Assembly: GCF_003368325.1 (NCBI RefSeq)
Contig: NZ_CP031467.1
Span: 2,108,001-2,172,000, forward strand
From: Paraburkholderia caffeinilytica
GTDB taxonomy: Bacteria; Pseudomonadota; Gammaproteobacteria; Burkholderiales; Burkholderiaceae
Direction of reading: 5' to 3'
Length of the DNA: 64,000 bases
The notes under the pieces are model-generated. The model was not told where the DNA came from and did no database searches. It saw only the letters and a list, made by a program, of their open reading frames with translations. Below are positions 6,288-14,153 of this stretch, one piece after another. Each line of letters begins with the position of its first letter. Position 1 is the stretch's first letter. The position numbers were made by a program, and so were the translations under genes.

Positions 6288-8591
6288 ATGGCATTGCGTC
6301 GCGTCGCAACGGCGCTGCTGGTGGCTGGATTGATCACCGCGCAGACAGCACAGGCACAGGTGACACTCAACTTCGTGAACGCCGATATCGACCAGGTGGC
6401 CAAGGCGATCGGCGCGGCGACCGGCAAAACGATCATCGTCGACCCGCGCGTGAAGGGTCAGCTGAACCTCGTGTCGGAAAATGCAGTGCCTGAAGATCAG
6501 GCACTCAAGACCTTGCAGTCCGCCTTGCGGATGCAGGGCTTCGCACTGGTGCAGGACCACGGCGTACTGAAGGTCGTGCCCGAGGCCGATGCCAAGTTGC
6601 AAGGCGTGCCGACCTACGTCGGCAATACGCCGGTGGCGCGAGGCGACCAGGTGGTCACGCAGGTGTTCGTGCTGAAGAACGAATCGGCCAACAACCTGCT
6701 GCCGGTGTTGCGTCCGCTGATCTCGCCGAACAATACCGTAGCGGCCTACCCGGCCAACAATTCGATCGTCGTGACCGACTACGCCGACAACGTGCGGCGC
6801 ATCGCGCAGATCATCGCGGGTGTCGATACGGCGGCGGGCCAGTCGGTGGCGGTCGTGCAGTTGAGGAACGCCAACGCGATCGACATTGCCGCGCAGTTGA
6901 CCAAGATGCTCGACCCCGGCGCGATCGGCAGCACCGACGCGACGCTCAAGGTGTCGATCACCGCTGATCCGCGCACCAACTCGCTGCTGATCCGCGCGTC
7001 GAACGGTGGCCGGCTCGCGGCTGCCAAACAACTGGCGAAGGAACTCGACGCGCCGACTAGCATGCCCGGCAACATGCACGTCGTGGCGCTGCGCAATGCG
7101 GACGCAACGAAGCTCGCCAAGACCTTGCGCGGGATGCTCGGCAAAGCCGGCGACACTGGCTCGTCGGGTGGGTCTACCGAAGCGAACTCGTTCAACCAGA
7201 GCGGCGGTGGCGGGCTGGGCAGCAATTCGACAGGCACCGCGGGTACGCCGCCGCTGCCGTCGGGTGGACTCAACAGCAGTTCGATGTCTTCACCATTGGG
7301 TGGCGGCGCCGGCGGCGGATACGGCTCGAACAGCGGCGCCGGTTCCGGCGGCCTGCTGGGCGGGGACAAGGACAAAGGCGACGACAATCAGCCGGGTGGC
7401 ATGATCCAGGCGGACTCTGCAACCAACTCGCTGATCATTACGGCGGCCGAGCCGGTGTACCGCAACCTGCGGGCGGTGATCGACCAGCTCGACGCGCGGC
7501 GCGCGCAGGTCTACATCGAGGCGCTGATCGTCGAACTGAACTCGAATACGAACGCCAATCTCGGCATTCAGTGGCAGGTCGCGAACAATTCGATCTTTGC
7601 CGGCACCAACCTTGTCGCGCCCGGCGGCAACAGCAACAGCATCATCAACTTGACGGCGGCCGCCGCGGCGACGGGCGCCACCGGCGGTCTCGCCGGGGCG
7701 CTCGCAAGCAACGGAGGGATCCAGCAGGGGCTCAACGTCGGCTGGATTCACAACATTTTCGGCGTGCAGGGACTCGGCGCGCTGTTGCAGGCGCTGTCGC
7801 AGACCTCGGACGCGAACGTGCTGTCGACGCCTAACCTCATCACGCTGGATAACGAAGAAGCCAAGATCGTCGTCGGTACGAACGTGCCGATCCAGACGGG
7901 CTCGTATTCGAACCTCACGAGCGGCACCACGAGCAACGCGTTCAATACGTACGACCGCGTCGATGTCGGTCTGACGCTGCACATCAAGCCGCAGATCACC
8001 GACGGCGGGATTCTCAAGCTGCAGCTCTACACCGAAGATTCGGCGATCGTGAACGGCACGACCAACGCGGCGACCAACCCGGCCGGCCCGGAGTTCACCA
8101 AGCGTTCGATCCAGTCGACGGTGCTCGCCGATAACGGCGAGATCATCGTATTGGGCGGCCTGATGCAGGACAACTACCAGGTCAGCAACAGCAAGGTGCC
8201 GCTGCTCGGCGATATTCCCTGGCTCGGCCAGCTATTCCGCTCGGAACAGAAGACCCGCGCCAAGACCAACCTCATGGTGTTCCTGCGCCCCGTGATCATC
8301 ACCGATCGCGATACGGCGCAGGCCGTGACGTCGAACCGTTACGACTACGTCCAGGGCATGACGGGGGCGTACAAGTCGGATAACAACCTGATCAGGGACA
8401 AGGACGATCCGGTGGTTCCGCCGATGCCGCTCGGCCCGAGCCAGGGCGGTTCGCCCGCGATGAACCTGTTCAATCTCGACCAGATGCGCCGTCAGCAGAT
8501 GGCGCCGCCGCCGGCCACGAATGGCGGCGCTGTCCAGACGAACCCGGTACCCGCGGCACCGTCCACGGCGTCGCCTGGAGCGCAGCCGTGA
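6288..8591 (+). CDS. gspD: Type II secretion system secretin GspD
   Basis: A 767-residue outer-membrane secretin, the exit channel of the type II secretion system. A signal peptide (MALRRVATALLVAGLITAQTA) is followed by the N0 domain (VTLNFVNADIDQVAKAIGAA) and the N1-N3 modules. A Gly/Ser-rich linker of about 80 residues (near 290-370) precedes the secretin core (VYIEALIVEL near 408; VPLLGDIPWLGQLFR near 636-651). The tail is Pro/Gln-rich. The ATG at 6288 has GAGAAG about 8 bases upstream and directly precedes the signal peptide; longer in-frame starts exist at 6273 and 6174. It heads the operon and overlaps gspE by four bases. Confidence 0.95.
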   Translation: MALRRVATALLVAGLITAQTAQAQVTLNFVNADIDQVAKAIGAATGKTIIVDPRVKGQLNLVSENAVPEDQALKTLQSALRMQGFALVQDHGVLKVVPEADAKLQGVPTYVGNTPVARGDQVVTQVFVLKNESANNLLPVLRPLISPNNTVAAYPANNSIVVTDYADNVRRIAQIIAGVDTAAGQSVAVVQLRNANAIDIAAQLTKMLDPGAIGSTDATLKVSITADPRTNSLLIRASNGGRLAAAKQLAKELDAPTSMPGNMHVVALRNADATKLAKTLRGMLGKAGDTGSSGGSTEANSFNQSGGGGLGSNSTGTAGTPPLPSGGLNSSSMSSPLGGGAGGGYGSNSGAGSGGLLGGDKDKGDDNQPGGMIQADSATNSLIITAAEPVYRNLRAVIDQLDARRAQVYIEALIVELNSNTNANLGIQWQVANNSIFAGTNLVAPGGNSNSIINLTAAAAATGATGGLAGALASNGGIQQGLNVGWIHNIFGVQGLGALLQALSQTSDANVLSTPNLITLDNEEAKIVVGTNVPIQTGSYSNLTSGTTSNAFNTYDRVDVGLTLHIKPQITDGGILKLQLYTEDSAIVNGTTNAATNPAGPEFTKRSIQSTVLADNGEIIVLGGLMQDNYQVSNSKVPLLGDIPWLGQLFRSEQKTRAKTNLMVFLRPVIITDRDTAQAVTSNRYDYVQGMTGAYKSDNNLIRDKDDPVVPPMPLGPSQGGSPAMNLFNLDQMRRQQMAPPPATNGGAVQTNPVPAAPSTASPGAQP

Positions 8592-10156
8592 GCACGCCGT
8601 CCACGCCGCCGTCAGCTTCGGGGTCGCCCGCAGCGGCGCGAGCCGGGGCAGCGACGCAAGCTTCGGCGAATTCGCCCGCGATCGTAACGGAGCATGCCGA
8701 ACGCATCGCGCCGTCTGCAGTCGCCGCGCGCCTCGTGCCCTACGGCTTCGCCCGCGGCGGCCAGATCCTGGTCGCGCATCAGCATGCCGACAGCCTCGAA
8801 GTCTGGATCAGCGAACGCACCAGCGACGCGGCGCTGGCCGAAGTCGCGCGCAACTTCGGCGCGTTGTCCGTAGTGCGCGTGCCGGCTGACGAACTCGCGC
8901 TTGCGATCAACCAGGCGTATGCGCGCCAGGACGGCAGCGCGGCGCAGGTGGTCGGCGAAGTGGAAGGCGAAGTCGATCTGTCGCGTCTGATGCAGGACAT
9001 TCCCGAGATCGAGGATCTGCTCGAATCGGAAGACGACGCGCCGATCATCCGCATGATCAACGCGCTGCTCACGCAGGCCGCGCGCGAACAGGCCTCGGAT
9101 ATTCACATCGAGCCGTTCGAGATGTCTTCGGTGGTGCGTTTCCGCGTCGACGGCACGTTGCGCGATGTCGTGCGGCCGAAAAAGGCGCTGCACGGCGCGC
9201 TGATCTCGCGGATCAAGATCATGGCGCAGCTCGACATTGCCGAGAAGCGTCTGCCGCAGGACGGCCGGATCACGCTGCGCGTGGGCGGCCGTCCGGTCGA
9301 CGTGCGTGTCTCCACGCTGCCGACCGGCCACGGCGAGCGCGCGGTGCTGCGTCTGCTGGAAAAGGACGCCTCGCGCCTGAACCTCGAAGCGCTCGGCATG
9401 GCGCCCGACACGCTCGTCAGGTTCGACCGGCTGATCGGCAAGCCGCACGGCATCGTGCTGGTGACCGGGCCGACCGGCTCGGGCAAGACGACCACGCTGT
9501 ACGCGTCGATGTCGCGGCTCGAAACCGCGACCACCAACATCATGACGGTCGAAGACCCGATCGAATACGACCTCTCGGGCATCGGCCAGACGCAGGTCAA
9601 CGAGCGTATCGGCATGACCTTCGCGCGGGCGCTGCGCTCGATTTTGCGGCAGGACCCGGACGTCATCATGATCGGTGAAATCCGCGACCTGGAAACCGCG
9701 CAGATCGCAGTGCAGGCGTCGCTCACGGGCCACCTGGTGCTGGCGACGCTGCACACGAACGATGCGGCCTCCGCCGTGACCCGTCTGACCGACATGGGCG
9801 TCGAGCCGTATCTGCTGGCGTCGTCGCTGCTCGGCGTGCTGGCGCAGCGGCTGGTGCGGCGTTTGTGCCCGGTGTGCCGCGAAGAGCGCGTCGAGGAAGA
9901 TGGCAGCGTGCGCTGGCATCCGGTGGGTTGCGACAAGTGCGGGCAGTCGGGCTATGCGGGCCGGCGCGGCGTCTACGAACTGCTGCTGATCGACGACGAC
10001 ATCCGCACGCTGGTTCACCGCAACGCATCCGATGCGGAAATTCTGGCGTCGGGCCGTGCGCAAGGCATGCGCACGTTGCGTGAAGACGCGGACCGCTGGC
10101 TCACCTCCGGGCTGACCTCGCTCGAAGAAGTGATTCGCGTGACGGGCGGAGCATAA
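8588..10156 (+). CDS. gspE: Type II secretion ATPase GspE
   Basis: A 522-residue cytoplasmic AAA-type secretion ATPase that powers pseudopilus assembly. A Ser/Ala-rich N-terminus leads into the N1E domain (SDIHIEPFE near 175), Walker A GPTGSGKTTT near residues 294-303, the Asp box/Walker B DPDVIMIGEIRD, and the His box GHLVLATLHTND. A tetracysteine zinc site (CPVC near 427 and CDKC near 448) and the end MRTLREDADRWLTSGLTSLEEV complete the fold. The start is GTG, overlapping the gspD stop (GTGA), which implies coupled translation. gspF follows after four bases. Confidence 0.95.
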   Translation: MSTPSTPPSASGSPAAARAGAATQASANSPAIVTEHAERIAPSAVAARLVPYGFARGGQILVAHQHADSLEVWISERTSDAALAEVARNFGALSVVRVPADELALAINQAYARQDGSAAQVVGEVEGEVDLSRLMQDIPEIEDLLESEDDAPIIRMINALLTQAAREQASDIHIEPFEMSSVVRFRVDGTLRDVVRPKKALHGALISRIKIMAQLDIAEKRLPQDGRITLRVGGRPVDVRVSTLPTGHGERAVLRLLEKDASRLNLEALGMAPDTLVRFDRLIGKPHGIVLVTGPTGSGKTTTLYASMSRLETATTNIMTVEDPIEYDLSGIGQTQVNERIGMTFARALRSILRQDPDVIMIGEIRDLETAQIAVQASLTGHLVLATLHTNDAASAVTRLTDMGVEPYLLASSLLGVLAQRLVRRLCPVCREERVEEDGSVRWHPVGCDKCGQSGYAGRRGVYELLLIDDDIRTLVHRNASDAEILASGRAQGMRTLREDADRWLTSGLTSLEEVIRVTGGA

Positions 10157-10160
10157 GCGC

Positions 10161-11378
10161 ATGCCGGCATTTCGTTTCGAAGCGATCGATGCGGCGGGCA
10201 AAGCGCAGAAAGGCGTGCTCGACGCGGATAGCGCGCGCGGCGCGCGGACCAACCTGCGCTCGCAAGGATTGACGCCGCTCGTCGTCGAGCCGGCGGCGAC
10301 GCGCACACGCGGCGAGCGCAATCAACGCCTGTCGCTGGGGCGGCGTTTGTCGCAGCGCGAGCAGGCGATTCTCACGCGGCAGCTGGCCAGCCTGCTGATC
10401 GCCGGCCTGCCGCTCGACGAAGCGTTGTCGGTATTGACCGAGCAATCGGAGCGCGACTACATCCGCGAGCTGATGGCGTCGATTCGTGCGGAAGTGCTCG
10501 GCGGCCACTCGCTTGCGAATGCGCTGACGCAGCATCCTAAAGACTTCCCCGAGATCTATCGCGCGCTGGTGGCGGCCGGCGAACATACCGGCAAGCTCGG
10601 TCTCGTGCTGTCGCGTCTGGCCGACTACATCGAGCAGCGCAACGCGCTCAAGCAGAAGATCGTGCTCGCGTTCACCTACCCGGCGATCGTGACCCTCATC
10701 GCCTTCGGCATCGTCACGTTTTTGCTGAGCTATGTGGTGCCGCAAGTCGTGAACGTGTTCGCCAGCACCAAGCAGCAACTGCCGATCCTCACCGTCATGA
10801 TGATGGCGCTGTCCGGTTTCGTGCGGCACTGGTGGTGGGCGATGCTGATCGGCGTGGCCGTGCTGGTGTACCTGGTGCGCTCGATCCTGAAGCAGCCTGG
10901 TCCGCGCCTCGCTTTCGACCGGTGGCTGTTGACCGCCCCGCTGCTTGGCAAACTCGTGCGCGGCTACAACACCGTGCGTTTTGCCAGCACGCTCGGCATT
11001 CTGACGGCGGCGGGCGTGCCGATCCTGCGCGCGCTGCAAGCCGCGGCCGAAACGCTCAGCAACGTCGCGATGCGCGAGAACATCGACGATGCGATCGTGC
11101 GGGTACGTGAAGGCACATCACTGTCGCGCGCGCTCGGCAATACGAAGACGTTTCCGCCGGTGCTGGTTCACCTGATCCGTTCGGGTGAAGCGACCGGCGA
11201 CGTGACGACCATGCTCGATCGTGCGGCCGACGGTGAAGCACGCGAACTGGAGCGTCGCACGATGTTCCTGACGAGCCTGCTCGAGCCGTTGCTGATTCTG
11301 GCGATGGGCGGTGTGGTGCTGGTGATCGTGCTGGCGGTGATGCTGCCGATCATCGAATTGAACAACCTGGTGCAGTAA
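10161..11378 (+). CDS. gspF: Type II secretion inner-membrane protein GspF
   Basis: A 405-residue polytopic protein with two GspF repeats (about 70-195 and 270-395). Family motifs visible are the soluble N-terminus MPAFRFEAIDAAGKAQKGVL, FTRQLASLL-type (ILTRQLASLLIAGLPLDEAL), and three hydrophobic segments near residues 168-195, 224-240 and 372-398. It is the membrane platform contacting GspE and GspL. It starts four bases after gspE and ends the first plus-strand block of the cluster, before the reversed gspC. Confidence 0.95.
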   Translation: MPAFRFEAIDAAGKAQKGVLDADSARGARTNLRSQGLTPLVVEPAATRTRGERNQRLSLGRRLSQREQAILTRQLASLLIAGLPLDEALSVLTEQSERDYIRELMASIRAEVLGGHSLANALTQHPKDFPEIYRALVAAGEHTGKLGLVLSRLADYIEQRNALKQKIVLAFTYPAIVTLIAFGIVTFLLSYVVPQVVNVFASTKQQLPILTVMMMALSGFVRHWWWAMLIGVAVLVYLVRSILKQPGPRLAFDRWLLTAPLLGKLVRGYNTVRFASTLGILTAAGVPILRALQAAAETLSNVAMRENIDDAIVRVREGTSLSRALGNTKTFPPVLVHLIRSGEATGDVTTMLDRAADGEARELERRTMFLTSLLEPLLILAMGGVVLVIVLAVMLPIIELNNLVQ

Positions 11379-11439
11379 GGCGGACAGCTGAAGCCAGGCG
11401 GAACGCCTGGGTTAGCGAACGTAAATCAGCGCACGCAGA

Positions 11440-11853
11440 TCAGCGAACGTAGATCGTAGGACCTGCCGGGTTGGCCGGCAGGAACACTTCGGAATGCGCG
11501 CCATTGCGGTCGATGATGATCGAGCGGGCGCGGACTTCGGAGAGTTTGGCGCCTTGCATGAGCGTGCTGCCGAGCGATACCGCATGTGGCGGTTCACCAC
11601 CGACGCTGACGATGGCCGCGGCCCCTTCCCCCAACGCGAGGATGCCGAATAGATGAACGTCCTGGTTGGCGTTGCGGGTGAGCTGGCCGCCGAACAGCGT
11701 AGCGGCCTGGTCGGTCGAGACCTGTGTATGCGCGGCGGCAGCGGGCAACGGCGCGCCGGACGTCGTGGAGATCGTGATGACCCAGTAGGTCAGCGTCGCG
11801 CAGAATACGGCGAACAGCGCGAGCGACAGAAGGCGGATTTGGATAGCGTTCAT
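11440..11853 (-). CDS. gspC: Type II secretion protein GspC (short form)
   Basis: A 137-residue bitopic inner-membrane protein. A hydrophobic helix is at residues 7-29, and a periplasmic HR domain follows with the pattern LFG...LFGILALGEGAAAIVSVGGEPPHAVSLGSTL. The HR domain normally links the inner-membrane platform to the secretin N0 domain of GspD. It ends shortly after the HR domain and has no PDZ or coiled-coil region, so it is much shorter than the roughly 270-300-residue enterobacterial GspC. It is on the opposite strand between gspF and gspG, so it needs its own promoter, divergent from gspG. Confidence 0.8.
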   Translation of the reverse strand: MNAIQIRLLSLALFAVFCATLTYWVITISTTSGAPLPAAAAHTQVSTDQAATLFGGQLTRNANQDVHLFGILALGEGAAAIVSVGGEPPHAVSLGSTLMQGAKLSEVRARSIIIDRNGAHSEVFLPANPAGPTIYVR

Positions 11854-12012
11854 GCGGATATTGTACGGACTATTGTGAAAATTGCGTTAGGTTGGAACCC
11901 TTCAAGTACATGACATTAAAATGACCGGCCGGGCGTGTTCAATGGCACCGTGATTGCCTGACACGCGAATTCCGCCCGATCGAAAATTCCACCTGAAAAG
12001 AGGTAGCAAGCT

Positions 12013-12477
12013 ATGCAACTGTCGACCCTTCGCCGTCATGAAATCGCGGGTCCGCGCAGCCGTCGTCAGCGCGGTTTCACGCTGATTGAAATCATGGTCG
12101 TGATTGCGATTCTGGGCATTCTGGCCGCGCTGATCGTGCCGAAAATCATGAGCCGTCCGGACGAAGCGCGGCGTGTCGCCGCCAGGCAGGACATCGGCAC
12201 CGTGATGCAGGCGCTGAAACTCTACCGTCTCGACAATGGCCGTTATCCGACGCAGGAACAAGGTCTGCACGCGTTGATCGAAAAGCCGAGTACGGACCCG
12301 GTGCCGAACAACTGGAAGGACGGTGGCTACCTCGAACGTCTGCCGAACGATCCGTGGGGCAATAGCTATCAGTATCTGAACCCCGGCGTGCATGGCGAGA
12401 TCGACGTGTTCAGTTATGGCGCCGACGGCAAACCGGGCGGCGAAGGCAACGACGCCGACGTAGGGTCGTGGCAGTAG
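12013..12477 (+). CDS. gspG: Type II secretion major pseudopilin GspG
   Basis: A 154-residue major pseudopilin. A basic leader (21 residues) ends in the prepilin peptidase site QRG/FTLIEIMVVIAILGILAALI, with the conserved Glu at mature position +5 (Glu26). The C-terminal calcium-loop region LPNDPWGNSYQYLNPGVHGEIDVFSYGADGK is typical of GspG. AGAGGTAGCAAGCT precedes the ATG. It opens the second plus-strand block and overlaps the start region of gspH. Confidence 0.95.
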   Translation: MQLSTLRRHEIAGPRSRRQRGFTLIEIMVVIAILGILAALIVPKIMSRPDEARRVAARQDIGTVMQALKLYRLDNGRYPTQEQGLHALIEKPSTDPVPNNWKDGGYLERLPNDPWGNSYQYLNPGVHGEIDVFSYGADGKPGGEGNDADVGSWQ

Positions 12478-12500
12478 TTGGATCGGTCGTGGCCGGCACT

Positions 12501-13079
12501 ATGCGACTGTCCGCTTGCAGGTCCCGTGTGGACACTCCGTGTACGGCGTCGCCGCCGGGCATGGCGTGCGTCGGCGCGCGCATGCGTGGCCGGCGTGACG
12601 CACGTGGTTTCGGCTCGGGCGGCCCGAAGCGCGCGGCGGGTTTCACGCTGCTGGAAATGATGGTGGTGCTGGTGATCGCGGGCATTCTGGTCTCGCTGAC
12701 CGCCCTGACCATGACTCGCAACCCGCGCACCGATCTGAACGAAGAAGCGCAGCGTCTCGCGCTGCTGTTCGAATCGGCCGGCGACGAAGCTCAGGTGCGC
12801 GCACGGCCGATCGCCTGGCAGCCGCTCGATGGCGGCTTCCGTTTCGATCTGCGTACTGAAGACGGCTGGCGTCCGTTGCGCGACGACCTGCTTGGGCCAC
12901 GCAACTGGGAAGGCGGCGTGACCGGCGTCACGATCAACTACCCCGGGTCGGACTCGCACCCGAGCCGCGTCGTGTTCGGCACTGAAGCGATCGACGTGCC
13001 CGTGCAGATCACGCTGTTTTCTGCGGCGGGACGCGCGACGATCGTCAGCACGGGCGATGGCCGCTATGAGGTGCACTGA
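12501..13079 (+). CDS. gspH: Type II secretion minor pseudopilin GspH
   Basis: A prepilin-type protein: KRAAGFTLLEMMVVLVIAGILVSLT gives the cleavage site after Gly47, +5 Glu, and the hydrophobic helix. The rest (QRLALLFESAGDEAQVRARPIAW) fits GspH. The start is uncertain. The frame is open from a GTG at 12468 that overlaps gspG, and in-frame ATGs lie at 12501, 12561 and 12582, none with a good ribosome-binding site. Leaders from these starts would be about 58, 47, 27 or 20 residues; 12501 is a compromise. It ends one base before the gspI ATG. Confidence 0.85.
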   Translation: MRLSACRSRVDTPCTASPPGMACVGARMRGRRDARGFGSGGPKRAAGFTLLEMMVVLVIAGILVSLTALTMTRNPRTDLNEEAQRLALLFESAGDEAQVRARPIAWQPLDGGFRFDLRTEDGWRPLRDDLLGPRNWEGGVTGVTINYPGSDSHPSRVVFGTEAIDVPVQITLFSAAGRATIVSTGDGRYEVH

Positions 13080-13080
13080 G

Positions 13081-13497
13081 ATGCGTCGTTGCAGGGACAG
13101 AGGCGTTCGCAAGATTGACCACGGCGCGCAGCGCGGTTTTACGATGATCGAAGTGCTGGTGGCGCTGGCGATCATCGCGATTGCGCTGGCGGCGTCGTTG
13201 CGCGCGGTGGGGAGCCTGGCGAACGGCGAAGCCGATTTGCATCGACGGCTGCTGGCGGGATGGAGCGCGGACAATACGCTGGCGCAGCTGCATTTAACGC
13301 ATGGCTGGCCGAACGTCGGCTCGACGAGTTTTGACTGCTCGCAGGGCAATCTGGAATTGATCTGTACCGAGCATGTGACGGCGACGCCGAATCCGGTGTT
13401 TCGTCGAGTGGAAGTGACGGTGACGGCGCCCGGGCGTTCCGGCAATCTCGCCCAGATGGTCACGGTGGTCGCGAATGAAAACAACCGTTCGCTCTGA
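13081..13497 (+). CDS. gspI: Type II secretion minor pseudopilin GspI
   Basis: A 138-residue minor pseudopilin. A short basic leader is followed by RG/FTMIEVLVALAIIAIALAAS with +5 Glu, and by the GspI-like GWSADNTLAQLHLTHGWPNVG region. GspI with GspJ and GspK forms the tip of the pseudopilus. The ATG at 13081 lies one base after the gspH stop, better placed than an upstream in-frame start at 13057 that would overlap gspH. Its end overlaps gspJ by 23 bases. Confidence 0.92.
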   Translation: MRRCRDRGVRKIDHGAQRGFTMIEVLVALAIIAIALAASLRAVGSLANGEADLHRRLLAGWSADNTLAQLHLTHGWPNVGSTSFDCSQGNLELICTEHVTATPNPVFRRVEVTVTAPGRSGNLAQMVTVVANENNRSL

Positions 13498-14152
13498 GCG
13501 CCGCGGCCGATCGGGCGCGCGTGGTTTCACGCTGATCGAGTTGCTGGTCGCGATCGCGATCATGGCGGTGATTGCCGTGCTGTCGTGGCGCGGGCTTGAC
13601 CAGATCATCCGGGGCCGGGAGACGATCACGAACGCGATGGAAGACGAGCGCGTTTTTGCGCAACTGTTCGACCAGATGCGGATCGACGTGCGCCAGGCCG
13701 CATCGGATGATGAGTCCGGGCAGGCGGCGGTGTCGGTTAGCGGCAGCGTGCTGCAGATCGTGCGGGAGATGGTGTTGCCGGGAACGGCGCCGCGTTTGCA
13801 GGTGGTGAGGTATCGCGTGTCCGAGGGGCGCGTGGTGCGGTACGCGTCGCCGCCGCTGGCGAATGTCGGTGAGTTGAGGAGCGCGCTGCGCGGCGGCGAG
13901 GGAGAGGGCTGGACGGCGGTCCCTTTGATGGGGGGCGTCGGTGCTATTTCTGCTCGTCTTTATGTGCCGAAGGTAGGCTGGACCACGCAGATGAAGGATG
14001 TGCAGAGTGCGATTACGGAGAACGACAATAATTTGAAGGTGCCCCAGTTGGGGAATGCGCCGCTGCCGCGGTCGGTGACTGGGCTGGAAGTGAGTGTTGG
14101 GGCTAAGTCGTTGGCGCGGCCTGTTATGCGGGTTTTTCTCGTCGGAGAGTGA
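13475..14152 (+). CDS. gspJ: Type II secretion minor pseudopilin GspJ
   Basis: A 225-residue pseudopilin: leader MKTTVRSERRGRSGARG, then FTLIELLVAIAIMAVIAVLSWRGLDQI with +5 Glu, followed by FDQMRIDVRQ and a beta-rich C-terminus (LPRSVTGLEVSVGA). It belongs to the GspI-J-K tip complex. Its 5' end overlaps gspI. From about 13900 onwards the third codon positions become less GC-rich as the gene approaches the inserted repeat element, whose first inverted-repeat arm begins within about 75 bases of its stop codon. Confidence 0.92.
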   Translation: MKTTVRSERRGRSGARGFTLIELLVAIAIMAVIAVLSWRGLDQIIRGRETITNAMEDERVFAQLFDQMRIDVRQAASDDESGQAAVSVSGSVLQIVREMVLPGTAPRLQVVRYRVSEGRVVRYASPPLANVGELRSALRGGEGEGWTAVPLMGGVGAISARLYVPKVGWTTQMKDVQSAITENDNNLKVPQLGNAPLPRSVTGLEVSVGAKSLARPVMRVFLVGE

Positions 14153-14153
14153 A

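Noticed and set aside
8612..10321. 569-residue minus-strand open frame opposite gspE
   Set aside because: Arg/His-rich antisense frame of a conserved ATPase gene; no domain and no start signals.
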